NCBI RefSeq assembly: GCF_000421565.1
Contig: NZ_ATXG01000001.1
Location: forward strand, 372,001-436,000
Direction of reading: 5' to 3'
Source of the DNA: Agromyces subbeticus DSM 16689
Lineage (GTDB): Bacteria > Actinomycetota > Actinomycetes > Actinomycetales > Microbacteriaceae
Length of the DNA: 64,000 bases
In this document: positions 9,528-18,550 of the stretch, one piece after another
Layout of the letters: each line of letters begins with the position of its first letter
How positions within the stretch are numbered: the first letter of the stretch is position 1
Notes under the pieces: model-generated
The model's input: only the letters and a program-made list of their open reading frames with translations
Database searches by the model: none
What the model was told of the DNA's origin: nothing
Made by a program: the position numbers and the translations under genes

Positions 9528-10328
9528 TCAGATGGCAGTACGCCGGCGACCGAACTGCCGACTCAGCTCTTCGCGAGCCGAGTGGAGCAATTCGATGACG
9601 GCACGTTCTTTCGCGTCGTCGAGACGAGCGATCGGAATCGAGCAGCTGATGGCGTCTTTCGACGGCGACTGAAACGGCAGGCAGACGGCGAAGCAGCGCA
9701 TGCCGACCCCGGCTTCTTCGTCATCGACCGCGTAGCCCACGCGACGCACCTCGGCGAGGTGCTCGATGAGCGCCTCGCGAGAAGTGATGGTGTGCGAGGT
9801 CGAGCCGGGGAGCGTCGGCGGGAGCAGGGTCCGCACCGCGTCGTCGGAGAGCTCGGCGAGGGCCGCTTTGCCGAGCGCGGTGGCGTGCGCGGGCAGTCGC
9901 CGGCCGATCGCGGAGAACATCCGCAGTGGGTGCACTGATTCCCGCTTCGCGAGGTACACGACGTCGGGAAGCTCGAGCCTGGCGAGGTGGATGGTCTCGC
10001 CGGTGTCGACGGCGAGGCGGTCCATGATGTCGGACGTGCGGATCACCGTCGGATCTTGATCGACGTAGGACGAGCCGATCAGCAGTGCGCTCATGCCAAG
10101 GCTGTGGATCGAACGGGAGGCGTCGGTTTCAACCCAGCCGCGACGCTCGAGGGTGCGCAGGATGCTGTGCAGGCTGCTCTTCGGTATCCCGAGGCGAGTC
10201 GAGAGCTCGGCGAGGGTCGCTCCGCCTCCCGACAGGGACTCGAGCACATCGAGGGTGCGGTCTGCGGATTTCACCGGGGTGAAGTCCTGCTCATCGGCAC
10301 GCATCAGTTCGGTCGTCTGCTTCGACAT
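9528..10328 (-). CDS. IclR-family transcriptional regulator
   Basis: Regulator of 266 residues. An N-terminal winged helix (SADRTLDVLESLSGGGATLAELSTRLGIPKSSLHSILRTLERRGW) is followed by the IclR effector domain (GETIHLARLELPDVVYLAKRES, RLPAHATALGKAALAELSD, GMRCFAVCLPFQ). It is divergent from kduI across a 120-bp gap. IclR relatives (KdgR) commonly govern KDG and uronate catabolism, so control of the kduI-kduD-ABC operon is the natural reading. The inducer may be a keto-deoxy sugar acid. Confidence 0.87.
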   Translation of the reverse strand: MSKQTTELMRADEQDFTPVKSADRTLDVLESLSGGGATLAELSTRLGIPKSSLHSILRTLERRGWVETDASRSIHSLGMSALLIGSSYVDQDPTVIRTSDIMDRLAVDTGETIHLARLELPDVVYLAKRESVHPLRMFSAIGRRLPAHATALGKAALAELSDDAVRTLLPPTLPGSTSHTITSREALIEHLAEVRRVGYAVDDEEAGVGMRCFAVCLPFQSPSKDAISCSIPIARLDDAKERAVIELLHSAREELSRQFGRRRTAI

Positions 10329-10374
10329 GTTGGGGGCCCTCCTTCGTCCAGCATATCGGATGACATTCTCATAC

Positions 10375-10403
10375 TTGACTCATCGGCGAGCGTAGCCTAC
10401 GGT
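10375..10403 (+). promoter_or_regulatory. Promoter of the kduI operon
   Basis: TTGACT (10375-10380), a 17-nt spacer and TACGGT (10398-10403) precede the GTG start of kduI by 45 nt. GATGA and TCATC flank the -35 region (about 10359 and 10380) as a weak inverted repeat that could be the IclR site. Confidence 0.6.
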
Positions 10404-10448
10404 CGGCGTACAAGCTACAGAACATCGTTCAAGGATGAGGATGAACCC

Positions 10449-11264
10449 GTGATCACAGATCGACCCGCTGTCGACGCCATTCGCGCCCGTGCCGCGAGCA
10501 CGCAAGATCTGCGCGACGGATTCCTGATCGACGAACTGTTCGTCGAGGGTGAGGCCCGTGCGGTGCACACCGCGGAGGATCGGATGCTGGTCGCCGGCGT
10601 CGTGCCCGGTTCCGGCGAATTGACGTTGCCCGACATCGAGGCGCTCGGCGAGGGCGGTCTCGCCCGGCGGGAGTTCGGCGTCATCAACATCGGCGAGGCC
10701 GGCGAGGTCGTCGTCGATGGCCGGCGTTACGCGCTCGAGCACCGCGACGGGCTCTACATCGGCCGCGGGAGTGTATTCGCCTTCGCCGGCGAGGGCGCGC
10801 GGTTCTACGTCGTCTCGGCGCTCGCGCATGCAGACTTCCCGACCGTGCACACTCCCTTCGCGCAGAGCGAGCCGCTCATGCTCGGCGACACGGATGGCGC
10901 GGGTCGTCGTGGTCTCCACCGCTACGTGTGGGGCGGCGGCGACATCGACTCCTGCCAGCTGCAATTCGGCGTGACGGTGCTCGAGCCGGGCGCGGTGTGG
11001 AACACGTTCCCGCCGCACCTTCACGCACGCCGCACCGAGATCTACCTCTATTTCGAGCTCGGCGACGCCGCGGTCGTGCACCTCATGGGCGAGCCCGAGC
11101 ACACGCGCCACCTCATCGTCCGCGACGAACAGGCCGTCATCGCCCCGAGGTGGTCGATCCACTCCGGCGCGGGCACCGGCCGATACGCCTTCGTCTGGGC
11201 GATGGCGGGCGACAACCGCGACTACGGCGACCTCGCGCCCGTGCCCCCGGCTGAGCTGCGATGA
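10449..11264 (+). CDS. kduI: 5-dehydro-4-deoxy-D-glucuronate isomerase
   Basis: Cytoplasmic metal-dependent isomerase of 271 residues converting 4-deoxy-5-keto-uronate to 3-deoxy-D-glycero-2,5-hexodiulosonate, a step after unsaturated uronates are released from pectin or glycosaminoglycans. The cupin metal site is visible as HLHARRTE plus a later His in WSIHSGAG. The GTG at 10449 is chosen because it gives the family N-terminus (DGFLIDELFVEGEARAVHTAEDRMLVAG) and the usual length of about 275. The stop overlaps kduD by ATGA. The gene product feeds KduD directly. Confidence 0.9.
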   Translation: MITDRPAVDAIRARAASTQDLRDGFLIDELFVEGEARAVHTAEDRMLVAGVVPGSGELTLPDIEALGEGGLARREFGVINIGEAGEVVVDGRRYALEHRDGLYIGRGSVFAFAGEGARFYVVSALAHADFPTVHTPFAQSEPLMLGDTDGAGRRGLHRYVWGGGDIDSCQLQFGVTVLEPGAVWNTFPPHLHARRTEIYLYFELGDAAVVHLMGEPEHTRHLIVRDEQAVIAPRWSIHSGAGTGRYAFVWAMAGDNRDYGDLAPVPPAELR

Positions 11265-12010
11265 GCCTCGGCACTCTCTTCTCCCTCGAGGGGCGCTCCG
11301 CGCTCGTCACTGGCGGCGGCACGGGCATCGGCCGGGGCATCGCGCACGGGCTCGCTCGCGCCGGAGCATCCGTCATCGTCGTCGGCCGCTCCGCTGCGGT
11401 CGATCAGACCAGAGACGAGATCGAGACGGCCGGTGGTTCCGCCGTCGCGATCCGGGCCGATCTGAGCGACCGCGCCGCGCTCGCCGGTCTGACCCGCGAT
11501 CGTGAGATCGACGTGCTCGTCAACTGCGCAGGCATGATCCGGCGGGGGCCGTTCCTCGACGTCTCCGACGACGACTGGCACGAAGTGATCGCGGTGAACC
11601 TCGACGCGCCCCGCCGTCTGAGCCGCCTCGTCGGCGCGGGGATGCTTGCGCGACGGCGCGGCAAGATCATCAACATCGCGAGCCTGCTGTCGTTCCAGGG
11701 CGGTCGCGAGGTCGCCGGATACACCGTCAGCAAGCATGCACTCGTGGGCCTCACCCGCGCGCTCGCCAATGAATGGGCCGGTGGCGGAGTGCAGGTGAAC
11801 GCCATCGCCCCCGGCTACATCGCCACCGACAACACGGCGCCGCTCCGAGCCGACGCCGACCGCGACGCCGAAATCCTCTCCCGCATCCCGAGCGGCAGGT
11901 GGGGCACGCCAGACGACCTCGTCGGCGCCGCCGTCTTCCTCGCCTCACCGGCCTCCGACTACGTCACCGGGCACACCCTCGTCGTCGACGGCGGGTGGAT
12001 GTCGCGCTGA
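11261..12010 (+). CDS. kduD: 2-dehydro-3-deoxy-D-gluconate 5-dehydrogenase (SDR)
   Basis: Classical short-chain dehydrogenase of 249 residues. The Rossmann motif TGGGTGIGRG is at residues 18-27, NCAG follows, and the catalytic Ser (NIASLLSFQGG) and YTVSK complete the active site. Adjacent to kduI and overlapping it by four bases, it most likely reduces the KduI product to 2-keto-3-deoxygluconate. The expected next enzymes, KDG kinase and KDPG aldolase, are not in the window and must be elsewhere. Confidence 0.88.
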   Translation: MSLGTLFSLEGRSALVTGGGTGIGRGIAHGLARAGASVIVVGRSAAVDQTRDEIETAGGSAVAIRADLSDRAALAGLTRDREIDVLVNCAGMIRRGPFLDVSDDDWHEVIAVNLDAPRRLSRLVGAGMLARRRGKIINIASLLSFQGGREVAGYTVSKHALVGLTRALANEWAGGGVQVNAIAPGYIATDNTAPLRADADRDAEILSRIPSGRWGTPDDLVGAAVFLASPASDYVTGHTLVVDGGWMSR

Positions 12011-12054
12011 CCACAGCCCCCTCTCCACCAAACAACGAACAGGAGCACCGCACC

Positions 12055-13149
12055 ATGAACAACACAGCTGTCCGCGGCACGCGAGCGATGACGCTCGCGC
12101 TCGCCGCAACGACCGCGTTCATCCTCGCCGGATGCGCGAGCACCGCCGGAGGCGGGGAAGCCGCACCGGAAGCGGGCTGCGCGCCCGAGGACATCCAACT
12201 CATCGGGCAGGTCCGCAACGAGACGAACCCGTACGAGAAGGCCTGGCTCGACGGCGGCGACGCGTTCGCCGAATCGGTCGATCTCGAGCAGACCCGCCTC
12301 ACATACGACGGCGAATCGCCGAAGCAGCAGGAACAATTGCGCCAGGCGCTCAGCACCGGCAACCCCGAGTGCATGGTGCTGAACGTGCTGCCGAACGGCG
12401 ACTCCGACACGACCCCCATCGTGAAGGAAGCGGATGCCGCCGGCGCCTACCTCGTGACGCAGTGGAACAAGCCCGCGGACCTGAACCCGTGGGACGGCTA
12501 CGACACCTGGATCTCGCACATCACGTTCGACGGCGTGGACTCGGGTCGCCAGATCGCCGAGGCCATGTTCGAGCAGATGGGCGGCTCGGGCGGCATCATC
12601 GCGCTGCAGGGCATCCTCGACACGGCTGCCGCGAAGGATCGGTTCGCCGGCCTCCAGGAGGCCCTCGCCGAGAACCCAGACATCGAGCTGCTCGACGAGC
12701 AGACCGCCGACTTCGACCGCACGACCGGATTCGAGGTCACCAAGACCCTCATCACGAAGCACGGCGACGCGATCCGCGGCGTGTGGGCGGCCAACGACGA
12801 CATGCCCCTCGGTGCGCTGCAGGCGCTCGAGGCCGCGGGTATGACAGATGTCGCCGTGGTCGGCATCGACGCGGTCCCCGAGGCGGTCCAGGCGGTCGCC
12901 GACGGCACCATGACCGCGACGGTCTCCGTCGATGGTCCCTGGCAGGGCGGTGTCGGCCTTGCAATGGGCTACTGCGCACTGACGGGCGAGCTCGACGTCG
13001 CCGGCCTCAGTGACGAGCAGCGTGCGTTCTTCGCGGAACAGACGCTGATCAACGCTGAGAACGCAGAGGAGAACCTGACTCCGAAGGCCAACGTCGAGGA
13101 CTTCGAGTGCGGCAACCTGTTCGACCGCGTCACCGGGCCGGTGAGCTGA
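12055..13149 (+). CDS. Sugar ABC importer, substrate-binding lipoprotein
   Basis: Lipoprotein of 364 residues. The signal peptide ends in the lipobox LAGC and is followed by a Gly/Glu-rich linker. The mature part is a Peripla_BP_4 fold (DIQLIGQVRNETNPYEKAWL, GVWAANDDMPLGALQALEAAG, VVGIDAVPEA) as in ribose/xylose-type CUT2 systems. It is the first gene of the transporter unit behind kduI-kduD and 45 bp from kduD. The ligand is presumably a uronate derivative or deoxy sugar acid, inferred only from context. The start ATG has AGGAG about 10 nt upstream. Confidence 0.83.
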   Translation: MNNTAVRGTRAMTLALAATTAFILAGCASTAGGGEAAPEAGCAPEDIQLIGQVRNETNPYEKAWLDGGDAFAESVDLEQTRLTYDGESPKQQEQLRQALSTGNPECMVLNVLPNGDSDTTPIVKEADAAGAYLVTQWNKPADLNPWDGYDTWISHITFDGVDSGRQIAEAMFEQMGGSGGIIALQGILDTAAAKDRFAGLQEALAENPDIELLDEQTADFDRTTGFEVTKTLITKHGDAIRGVWAANDDMPLGALQALEAAGMTDVAVVGIDAVPEAVQAVADGTMTATVSVDGPWQGGVGLAMGYCALTGELDVAGLSDEQRAFFAEQTLINAENAEENLTPKANVEDFECGNLFDRVTGPVS

Positions 13150-13150
13150 C

Positions 13151-14185
13151 GTGGCGCCCGCCCGGCTCGGGCTGGCCCCGCCCGAGACCGGGCGGGCCGC
13201 CGGCTCGCCCCGTCCGTCGCGGCGTCCGGATCGCGCCACGATCCTGGCCGACTTCGGCCCGCTCGGCGCCCTCGTGCTGCTGTGCATCCTGTTCGCGTTC
13301 CTCAGCCCGCAGTTCGCGACGTGGGGGAACGTGCGCAACGTGCTCGACTCGGCGTCCGTACTCGCGGTCATCGCCGTCGGACTCACGTTCGTGCTCCTGC
13401 TCGGAGCGATCGACCTGTCGATCGAGGGCGTCATGGCCACGGCCGCACTGAGCGTCGCGCTCCTCGTGGCCAACAGTCGCAACGATCTCGACTTCGGCTT
13501 CATGGGCGTCCTCGCGGCGGTGGCGATCGGCGCCGGCTTCGGACTCGCGAGCGGACTGCTCTCGACCGGGCTGAAGATCCCGTCGTTCATGACGACCCTC
13601 GGCATGTCGGCCATCGGCATCGGCATCGCGACGGTGCTGTTCGGCGGCGTCCAGCCCGCGCTGCGGTCGCCCGAACTCGCCGAGTGGGCGTCCGGACAGT
13701 GGTTCGGGCTCACGCGCCTCACGTACGTCGCGGTCGCGGTCGTGCTCATCGGGCTCCTCGTCCAGCGGTACACGCGGCTCGGCCGGTACGCGCGGGCCAT
13801 CGGCGGCGCCGAGGAACTGGCGCTGCTCTCGGGCATCCCCGTGCGCCGCTACAAGACCCTGGCGTTCACGTTCGCGGGCGCCACGTACGGGCTCGCCGGC
13901 GTCATGGTCACCACCCAGCTCGGGTCCGGCATCGTGCAGGCCGGCGTCGGTCAGAACTTCGCGGCCATCACGGCGGCCGTCGTCGGCGGCACGCTCCTGT
14001 CGGGCGGCCGCGGCGGCGTGCTCCACTCGATCGTGGGCGTGCTCATCGTGACGGTCCTGGTCAACGGGCTCGTGCTCATCGGCGTGAGCCCGTACGTGCA
14101 GGGTGCCGTGCAGGGCGTCATCGTCGTCGCGGCCGTCGTCATCACGGCGTGGCCGCTGCGGAAGAGATTGAGAGTGGTCAAGTGA
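13151..14185 (+). CDS. Sugar ABC importer, permease 1
   Basis: Membrane permease of 344 residues (GTG start two bases after the preceding stop) of the RbsC/BPD_transp_2 family. After a Pro/Arg-rich cytoplasmic N-terminus there are eight to ten hydrophobic segments with the CUT2 motif GAIDLSIEGVMATAALS and GGTLLSGGRGGVLHSIVGVLI. It overlaps the ATPase gene by GTGA. Because a second permease follows the ATPase, the channel is likely a heterodimer. Confidence 0.85.
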   Translation: MAPARLGLAPPETGRAAGSPRPSRRPDRATILADFGPLGALVLLCILFAFLSPQFATWGNVRNVLDSASVLAVIAVGLTFVLLLGAIDLSIEGVMATAALSVALLVANSRNDLDFGFMGVLAAVAIGAGFGLASGLLSTGLKIPSFMTTLGMSAIGIGIATVLFGGVQPALRSPELAEWASGQWFGLTRLTYVAVAVVLIGLLVQRYTRLGRYARAIGGAEELALLSGIPVRRYKTLAFTFAGATYGLAGVMVTTQLGSGIVQAGVGQNFAAITAAVVGGTLLSGGRGGVLHSIVGVLIVTVLVNGLVLIGVSPYVQGAVQGVIVVAAVVITAWPLRKRLRVVK

Positions 14186-15744
14186 ACCCCGACATCGACA
14201 CGACCGTCGATACCGCACAGCCTCAGGGCGCTCCGCCGGTGCTGGCGGTGCGCGACCTGCGCAAGCGGTTCGCCGAGACCACAGCCCTCGACGGGGTGAC
14301 GTTCGAGGTGCGCCCCCACGAGGTGGTCGGGCTCATCGGCGAGAACGGCGCGGGCAAGTCGACACTGCTGAAGATGCTCGTCGGGCTCGCGCAGCCCGAC
14401 TCCGGCACGATCGAGTTGCGCGGTGAACGCATCAAGATGCGCGGCATCGCGCAGGCCGGCGCCGCGGGCATCGGCATGGTCTTCCAGGAGCAGTCGCTCA
14501 TCCCCAACCTGACCGTCGCCGAGAACATCCTCCTCGGTGCAGAGGGCCCGGCTGTCGTCGGCGGCCTCTACCGCTGGCGTGAACTGCGCCGACGTGCGCA
14601 GGTGCAGCTCGACAAGATCGGCTCGGAGATCTCGGTCGACGCCGTCACCGAGAGCCTGAGCTTCGCCGACCGGCAGCTCGTCGAGGTCGCGAAGGTACTG
14701 GCGACCGAGGAGCGCACGAATGCCGAGCCGGTCGTGCTCCTCGACGAGCCGACCTCGGTGCTCGACCGGGACGAGACCGAAGTGCTCTTCGCGCAGATCG
14801 AGCGGTTGCGCACGCGCGCGTCCGTCGTCTTCGTCTCACACCGTCTCGACGAGGTCCTGCGCGTCTCGGACCGCGTCTACGTGCTGCGGAACGGGCGGAC
14901 CGTCGCCGAATGCGTGCCCGGCGACGTCGACGAGGCGACGCTGCGCAAGCTCATGATCGGCCGCGACCTCGCGGGCAGCCATTACGACGAGGAGCGACAG
15001 CTGCCGGCTCGCGAGGCCGTCAGGCTCGCGGTGCGCGGCCTCACCGTCAAGGGCGTGTGCGACAGTATCGACTTCGACCTCCACGAGGGCGAGGTGGTCG
15101 GCATCGCGGGCGTGCAGGGATCAGGCCGAGAGGAGCTCTGCCGGAGTCTCTTCGGCGCGCTCTCGAGTCGAAGCGAGTCGGTCACGATGCACGGGCGGCC
15201 GCTCAAGGTCCGCTCGCCCCGGGCCGCGATCGCCTCGGACATCGGCTACGTCCCCGCGGAGCGCCGCCGGGAGGGCATGGTCGGCTCGATGTCGGTCGCC
15301 GAGAACATCACGCTCCCGCACATCTCCGAGGTGTGCGCCGGCCCGCTGCTGCAACGCCGCAAGGAGCGAGCGCTCGCCGACGAGTGGATCGAGCGGTTGC
15401 GCATCCGCACGCCGTCGGCCTCGGCGCCGCTCGGCTCGCTCTCGGGAGGCAACCAGCAGAAGGCGGTGCTCGCCCGGTGGCTCGTCTCCGACTCGCTGCG
15501 CCTGCTGATCCTCGACCACCCGACGCGCGGCCTCGACGTCGGCGCCAAGACGGAGGTCTACCAACTCATCCGCGATCTCACGGCTGACGGCGTGTCGGTG
15601 CTCCTCATGGCCGACAGCCTCGAGGAACTCATCGCCATGAGCCATCGCGTGCTCGTCATGAAGGACGGACGTGTGACCGAGATCATCGATGCACCTGCGG
15701 GTGCGAAGCCCACGCCCCTCCGCGTGCTGGAAGGGATGGTCTGA
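14182..15744 (+). CDS. Sugar ABC importer, tandem ATP-binding protein
   Basis: ATPase of 520 residues starting at a GTG that overlaps the permease stop. Two nucleotide-binding domains are present. The N-terminal half has GENGAGKST and VVLLDEPTSVLD. The C-terminal half has [24 protein letters not shown] and LLILDHPTRGLDVG, with His in place of the usual Glu after the Walker B Asp, as in several RbsA/XylG proteins. In the first half the signature is also degenerate (LSFADRQ), which is common in this family. It energises the two flanking permeases. Confidence 0.86.
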   Translation: MNPDIDTTVDTAQPQGAPPVLAVRDLRKRFAETTALDGVTFEVRPHEVVGLIGENGAGKSTLLKMLVGLAQPDSGTIELRGERIKMRGIAQAGAAGIGMVFQEQSLIPNLTVAENILLGAEGPAVVGGLYRWRELRRRAQVQLDKIGSEISVDAVTESLSFADRQLVEVAKVLATEERTNAEPVVLLDEPTSVLDRDETEVLFAQIERLRTRASVVFVSHRLDEVLRVSDRVYVLRNGRTVAECVPGDVDEATLRKLMIGRDLAGSHYDEERQLPAREAVRLAVRGLTVKGVCDSIDFDLHEGEVVGIAGVQGSGREELCRSLFGALSSRSESVTMHGRPLKVRSPRAAIASDIGYVPAERRREGMVGSMSVAENITLPHISEVCAGPLLQRRKERALADEWIERLRIRTPSASAPLGSLSGGNQQKAVLARWLVSDSLRLLILDHPTRGLDVGAKTEVYQLIRDLTADGVSVLLMADSLEELIAMSHRVLVMKDGRVTEIIDAPAGAKPTPLRVLEGMV

Positions 15745-16745
15745 TGAGCGTCACTGACAAGACCGGCGCGTTCTCGCGCCTCGGCGACGCGCCCCGGCTC
15801 ACGCAATCGGCACGGCGCCAGCTCCTGCTGACGGTCATGCCCATGGTCGTGCTCGCGGCGCTCGTCGCTGCGATCGCGATCGCGAACCCGAACTTCCTCC
15901 GCGCCTCGAGCGTCTGGACGGTGCTCGATTCGGCGGTGCCGCTGATGATCCTCGCGTCGGGGGCGATGCTCGTCATCCTGGTCGGCGGCATCGACCTCTC
16001 GGTCGCGTCGCTCGCATCGATGGCCTCGGTGCTCGTCGCCCTCTGGATTCCCGCGCTCGGGGGGTGGGCCGTCCCCGTGGTGATCATCGTCTGCGCGCTC
16101 GCCGGGCTGCTCCAGGGCGCCATCCACGTCGTCGCGCAGGTTCCGTCGTTCCTCGTGACGCTCGGCGGCCTCGCGGTCTGGTCGGGCGTCGCGCTCCTGG
16201 CCTCCGGCGCGTCGACGATCCCGGTCTCGGGTACCACGCTCGACTGGACGTTCACGCGGATCGGTGCCTGGAACGTCCCGAGCGCGGTACTCATCGCGGC
16301 GGCGCTCGTCACGGTGTTCGCCCTCGTGCTCGCCTTCACGCCGGTGCGACGCTGGCTCATCTCGATCGGCAGCAGCGAGCCGGCCGCCCTCATGGCCGGC
16401 GCGCCCGTCACGCAGACGAAGATCGCGGCCTTCGTCGTCTCGGCCGCCTGTGCGGGTTTCGCGGGCATCATGCTCGTCGGCCGCACCTACAGCGGGGCTC
16501 CGACCCTCGCGGATTCCCTCCTTCTGCCGGTGGTCGCCGCAATCGTCGTGGGTGGAACGGCGATCACCGGTGGGTTCGGGGGCATCGGACGCACCGTCGT
16601 CGGCGTGCTCATCATCACGGTGCTCAGGGTCGGCCTGTCGGTGGCCGGCGTCGACTCCTCGTACGAGCAGATCTTCTACGGTGTACTCGTGATCGCCGCC
16701 GTCGCCATGACCATCGACCGCTCGAAGCTCCCCTTCGTCAAGTGA
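15744..16745 (+). CDS. Sugar ABC importer, permease 2
   Basis: Second RbsC-type permease of the operon (333 residues), starting at ATG 15744 overlapping the ATPase stop by one base. Hydrophobic segments and GGIDLSVASLASMASVL plus VGGTAITGGFGGIGRTVVGVL identify the family. It is clearly diverged from permease 1 and not a recent duplicate. It completes an apparently heteromeric channel. An aldehyde dehydrogenase follows after 20 bp. Confidence 0.85.
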   Translation: MSVTDKTGAFSRLGDAPRLTQSARRQLLLTVMPMVVLAALVAAIAIANPNFLRASSVWTVLDSAVPLMILASGAMLVILVGGIDLSVASLASMASVLVALWIPALGGWAVPVVIIVCALAGLLQGAIHVVAQVPSFLVTLGGLAVWSGVALLASGASTIPVSGTTLDWTFTRIGAWNVPSAVLIAAALVTVFALVLAFTPVRRWLISIGSSEPAALMAGAPVTQTKIAAFVVSAACAGFAGIMLVGRTYSGAPTLADSLLLPVVAAIVVGGTAITGGFGGIGRTVVGVLIITVLRVGLSVAGVDSSYEQIFYGVLVIAAVAMTIDRSKLPFVK

Positions 16746-16765
16746 CGACAATCGAAAGGACCATC

Positions 16766-18250
16766 ATGACCAACGCAGCCCTGCTCCCGAGCGTCGCCGC
16801 GTTCATCGGATCGCCGAGGCAGCTCCTCATCGACGGTGAACTGCAGGATGCCGCCGACGGCCGCACCTTCGCGACGATCGACCCCGCGACGGAGGATGCG
16901 ATCACCCAGGTGGCGCAGGCCGGGGCCGAAGACGTGAACCGCGCCGTCGCCGCGGCGCGCCGAGCGTTCGAGCACGGTTCGGCATGGAGCCGGTTCACGC
17001 CCCGCCAGCGCGGACGCCTGCTGTGGAGGATCGCCGACCTCCTGGAGGAGAACGCCGACGAGTTCGCGCAGCTCGAGGCGCTCGACGGCGGCAAGCCGTT
17101 CGTCGGGGCGCGCGACGGCGACGTGGCCACGGCCGCCGAGCTATTCCGCTACTTCGCCGGCTGGGCGAACAAGATCGAGGGCACGACGATCCCGCTCTCG
17201 AGCGAGACCTCGCAGTTCCTCGCGTACACGGTGCGCGAGCCGATCGGCGTCGTCGCCGGCATCGTCCCGTGGAACTTCCCGCTGACGATGGCCGCCTTCA
17301 AGATCGTCCCCGCGATCACGGTCGGCAACACCGTCGTGCTGAAGCCAGCTGAGCAGACGCCGCTCAGCGCGCTGCGGCTCGGCGAACTGCTCCTCGAGGC
17401 GGGACTGCCCGCGGGCGTCGTCAACGTCCTCTCCGGCTTCGGCGACACCGGCGCGGCTCTCGTGGCGCACCGCGATGTCGACAAGGTCGCGTTCACCGGC
17501 TCCACCGAGGTGGGCAAGAAGATCGCCGCCGCGGCGAGCCAGAACCTGAAGAAGGTCTCCCTCGAACTCGGTGGCAAGGCGCCCAACATCGTCTTCGACG
17601 ACGCCGACCTCGCCAAGGCGATCCCCGGCTCGGCGCACGCCGCGTTCTTCAACCAGGGCCAGTGCTGCGTGAACGGCTCGCGCCTCTACGTGCAGCGCGG
17701 CGTGTTCGACGAGGTCGTGGCCGGCATCGCGGAGATCGCCCGCGGCATCCGGGTCGGCAGCGCCTTCGACGAGCGCACCGACATGGGTCCGCTCATCTCC
17801 GACGAGCAGTTCGCGAAGGTCACCGGCTACCTCGAGGCGGGCGTCGCCGAGGGCGCGACGGTGGCCGAGGGCGGCGTCCGCGTCGGCGATCGCGGCTACT
17901 TCGTACGGCCGACGGTGTTCACCGGGGTCTCCGAGCGGATGTCGATCCAGCAGGACGAGATCTTCGGCCCGGTCGTCACCGCGGTGCCGTTCGACACCGC
18001 AGAGGAAGCCATCGATCTGGCGAACAACACCCGCTACGGCCTGGCCGCCGGGGTCTGGTCGCGCGACATCGGCACCGCGCACCGCGTCGGCGGCCGGCTG
18101 CGCGCCGGCACGGTGTGGCTCAACACCTGGCACGCCGACGATGTCACCCTGCCCCGCGGCGGCTACAAGGAGTCGGGCTGGGGACGCGAGCTGGGTTCGT
18201 TCGGCATCGAGGACTACACCGAGCTCAAGACGGTCATCGCCGAACTCTGA
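16766..18250 (+). CDS. NAD(P)-dependent aldehyde dehydrogenase
   Basis: Soluble enzyme of 494 residues of the ALDH superfamily. It has PWNFPLTMAAFK near the cofactor site, FTGSTEVGKK, the catalytic Glu in LELGGKAPNIVFDDAD, the catalytic Cys in NQGQCCVNGSRLYV, and EIFGPVV. GAAAGGA precedes the ATG. As the last gene of the kdu-transport operon it probably oxidises an aldehyde made in the same pathway, for example an alpha-ketoglutarate-semialdehyde-like or short hydroxyaldehyde product. Sequence alone does not fix the substrate; the family also includes betaine and phenylacetaldehyde dehydrogenases. Confidence 0.87.
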   Translation: MTNAALLPSVAAFIGSPRQLLIDGELQDAADGRTFATIDPATEDAITQVAQAGAEDVNRAVAAARRAFEHGSAWSRFTPRQRGRLLWRIADLLEENADEFAQLEALDGGKPFVGARDGDVATAAELFRYFAGWANKIEGTTIPLSSETSQFLAYTVREPIGVVAGIVPWNFPLTMAAFKIVPAITVGNTVVLKPAEQTPLSALRLGELLLEAGLPAGVVNVLSGFGDTGAALVAHRDVDKVAFTGSTEVGKKIAAAASQNLKKVSLELGGKAPNIVFDDADLAKAIPGSAHAAFFNQGQCCVNGSRLYVQRGVFDEVVAGIAEIARGIRVGSAFDERTDMGPLISDEQFAKVTGYLEAGVAEGATVAEGGVRVGDRGYFVRPTVFTGVSERMSIQQDEIFGPVVTAVPFDTAEEAIDLANNTRYGLAAGVWSRDIGTAHRVGGRLRAGTVWLNTWHADDVTLPRGGYKESGWGRELGSFGIEDYTELKTVIAEL

Positions 18251-18265
18251 TCTCCAGTCGAATGC

Positions 18266-18292
18266 AGTGGCCGCCCCGACGGGGCGGCCACT
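18266..18292 (+). terminator. Terminator after the kdu operon
   Basis: A perfect 12-bp stem, AGTGGCCGCCCC (18266-18277) with 18281-18292, with a GAC loop followed by TTCGTGTTT. Confidence 0.8.
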
Positions 18293-18381
18293 TCGTGTTT
18301 GGCAAAGCAATTGCGCAATAGCCTCTCACCTGACGCCGGCAATGGCCTCGGGCGTGGGTTACGTTGGCGCGAAATCCGCTA

Positions 18382-18433
18382 TTGACACCTCATTGTGAAA
18401 CCTGTTTACTAAACTCACTCGTGAACCAGGTTC
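18382..18433 (+). promoter_or_regulatory. Promoter of the oligosaccharide importer with two 11-bp palindromes
   Basis: TTGACA (18382-18387), a 17-nt spacer and TTTACT (18405-18410) form a near-consensus promoter. The perfect palindrome GTTTACTAAAC (18404-18414) covers the -10 box. A second palindrome, GAACCAGGTTC (18423-18433), is centred 19 bp downstream. TTTAC/GTAAA-type sites are typical of ROK repressors, and a ROK regulator is encoded at the end of this operon. Confidence 0.65.
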
Positions 18434-18550
18434 AACCGGTTCTCGCGCTCGGAGTCTCGAGCTCGAGCCCGACGTGTCCATGAGCCGCACCCGCACCATC
18501 GTCCTGCACCTCACTCGCGGCACCGACGCCGCGCATCACAAGGAGAGACC

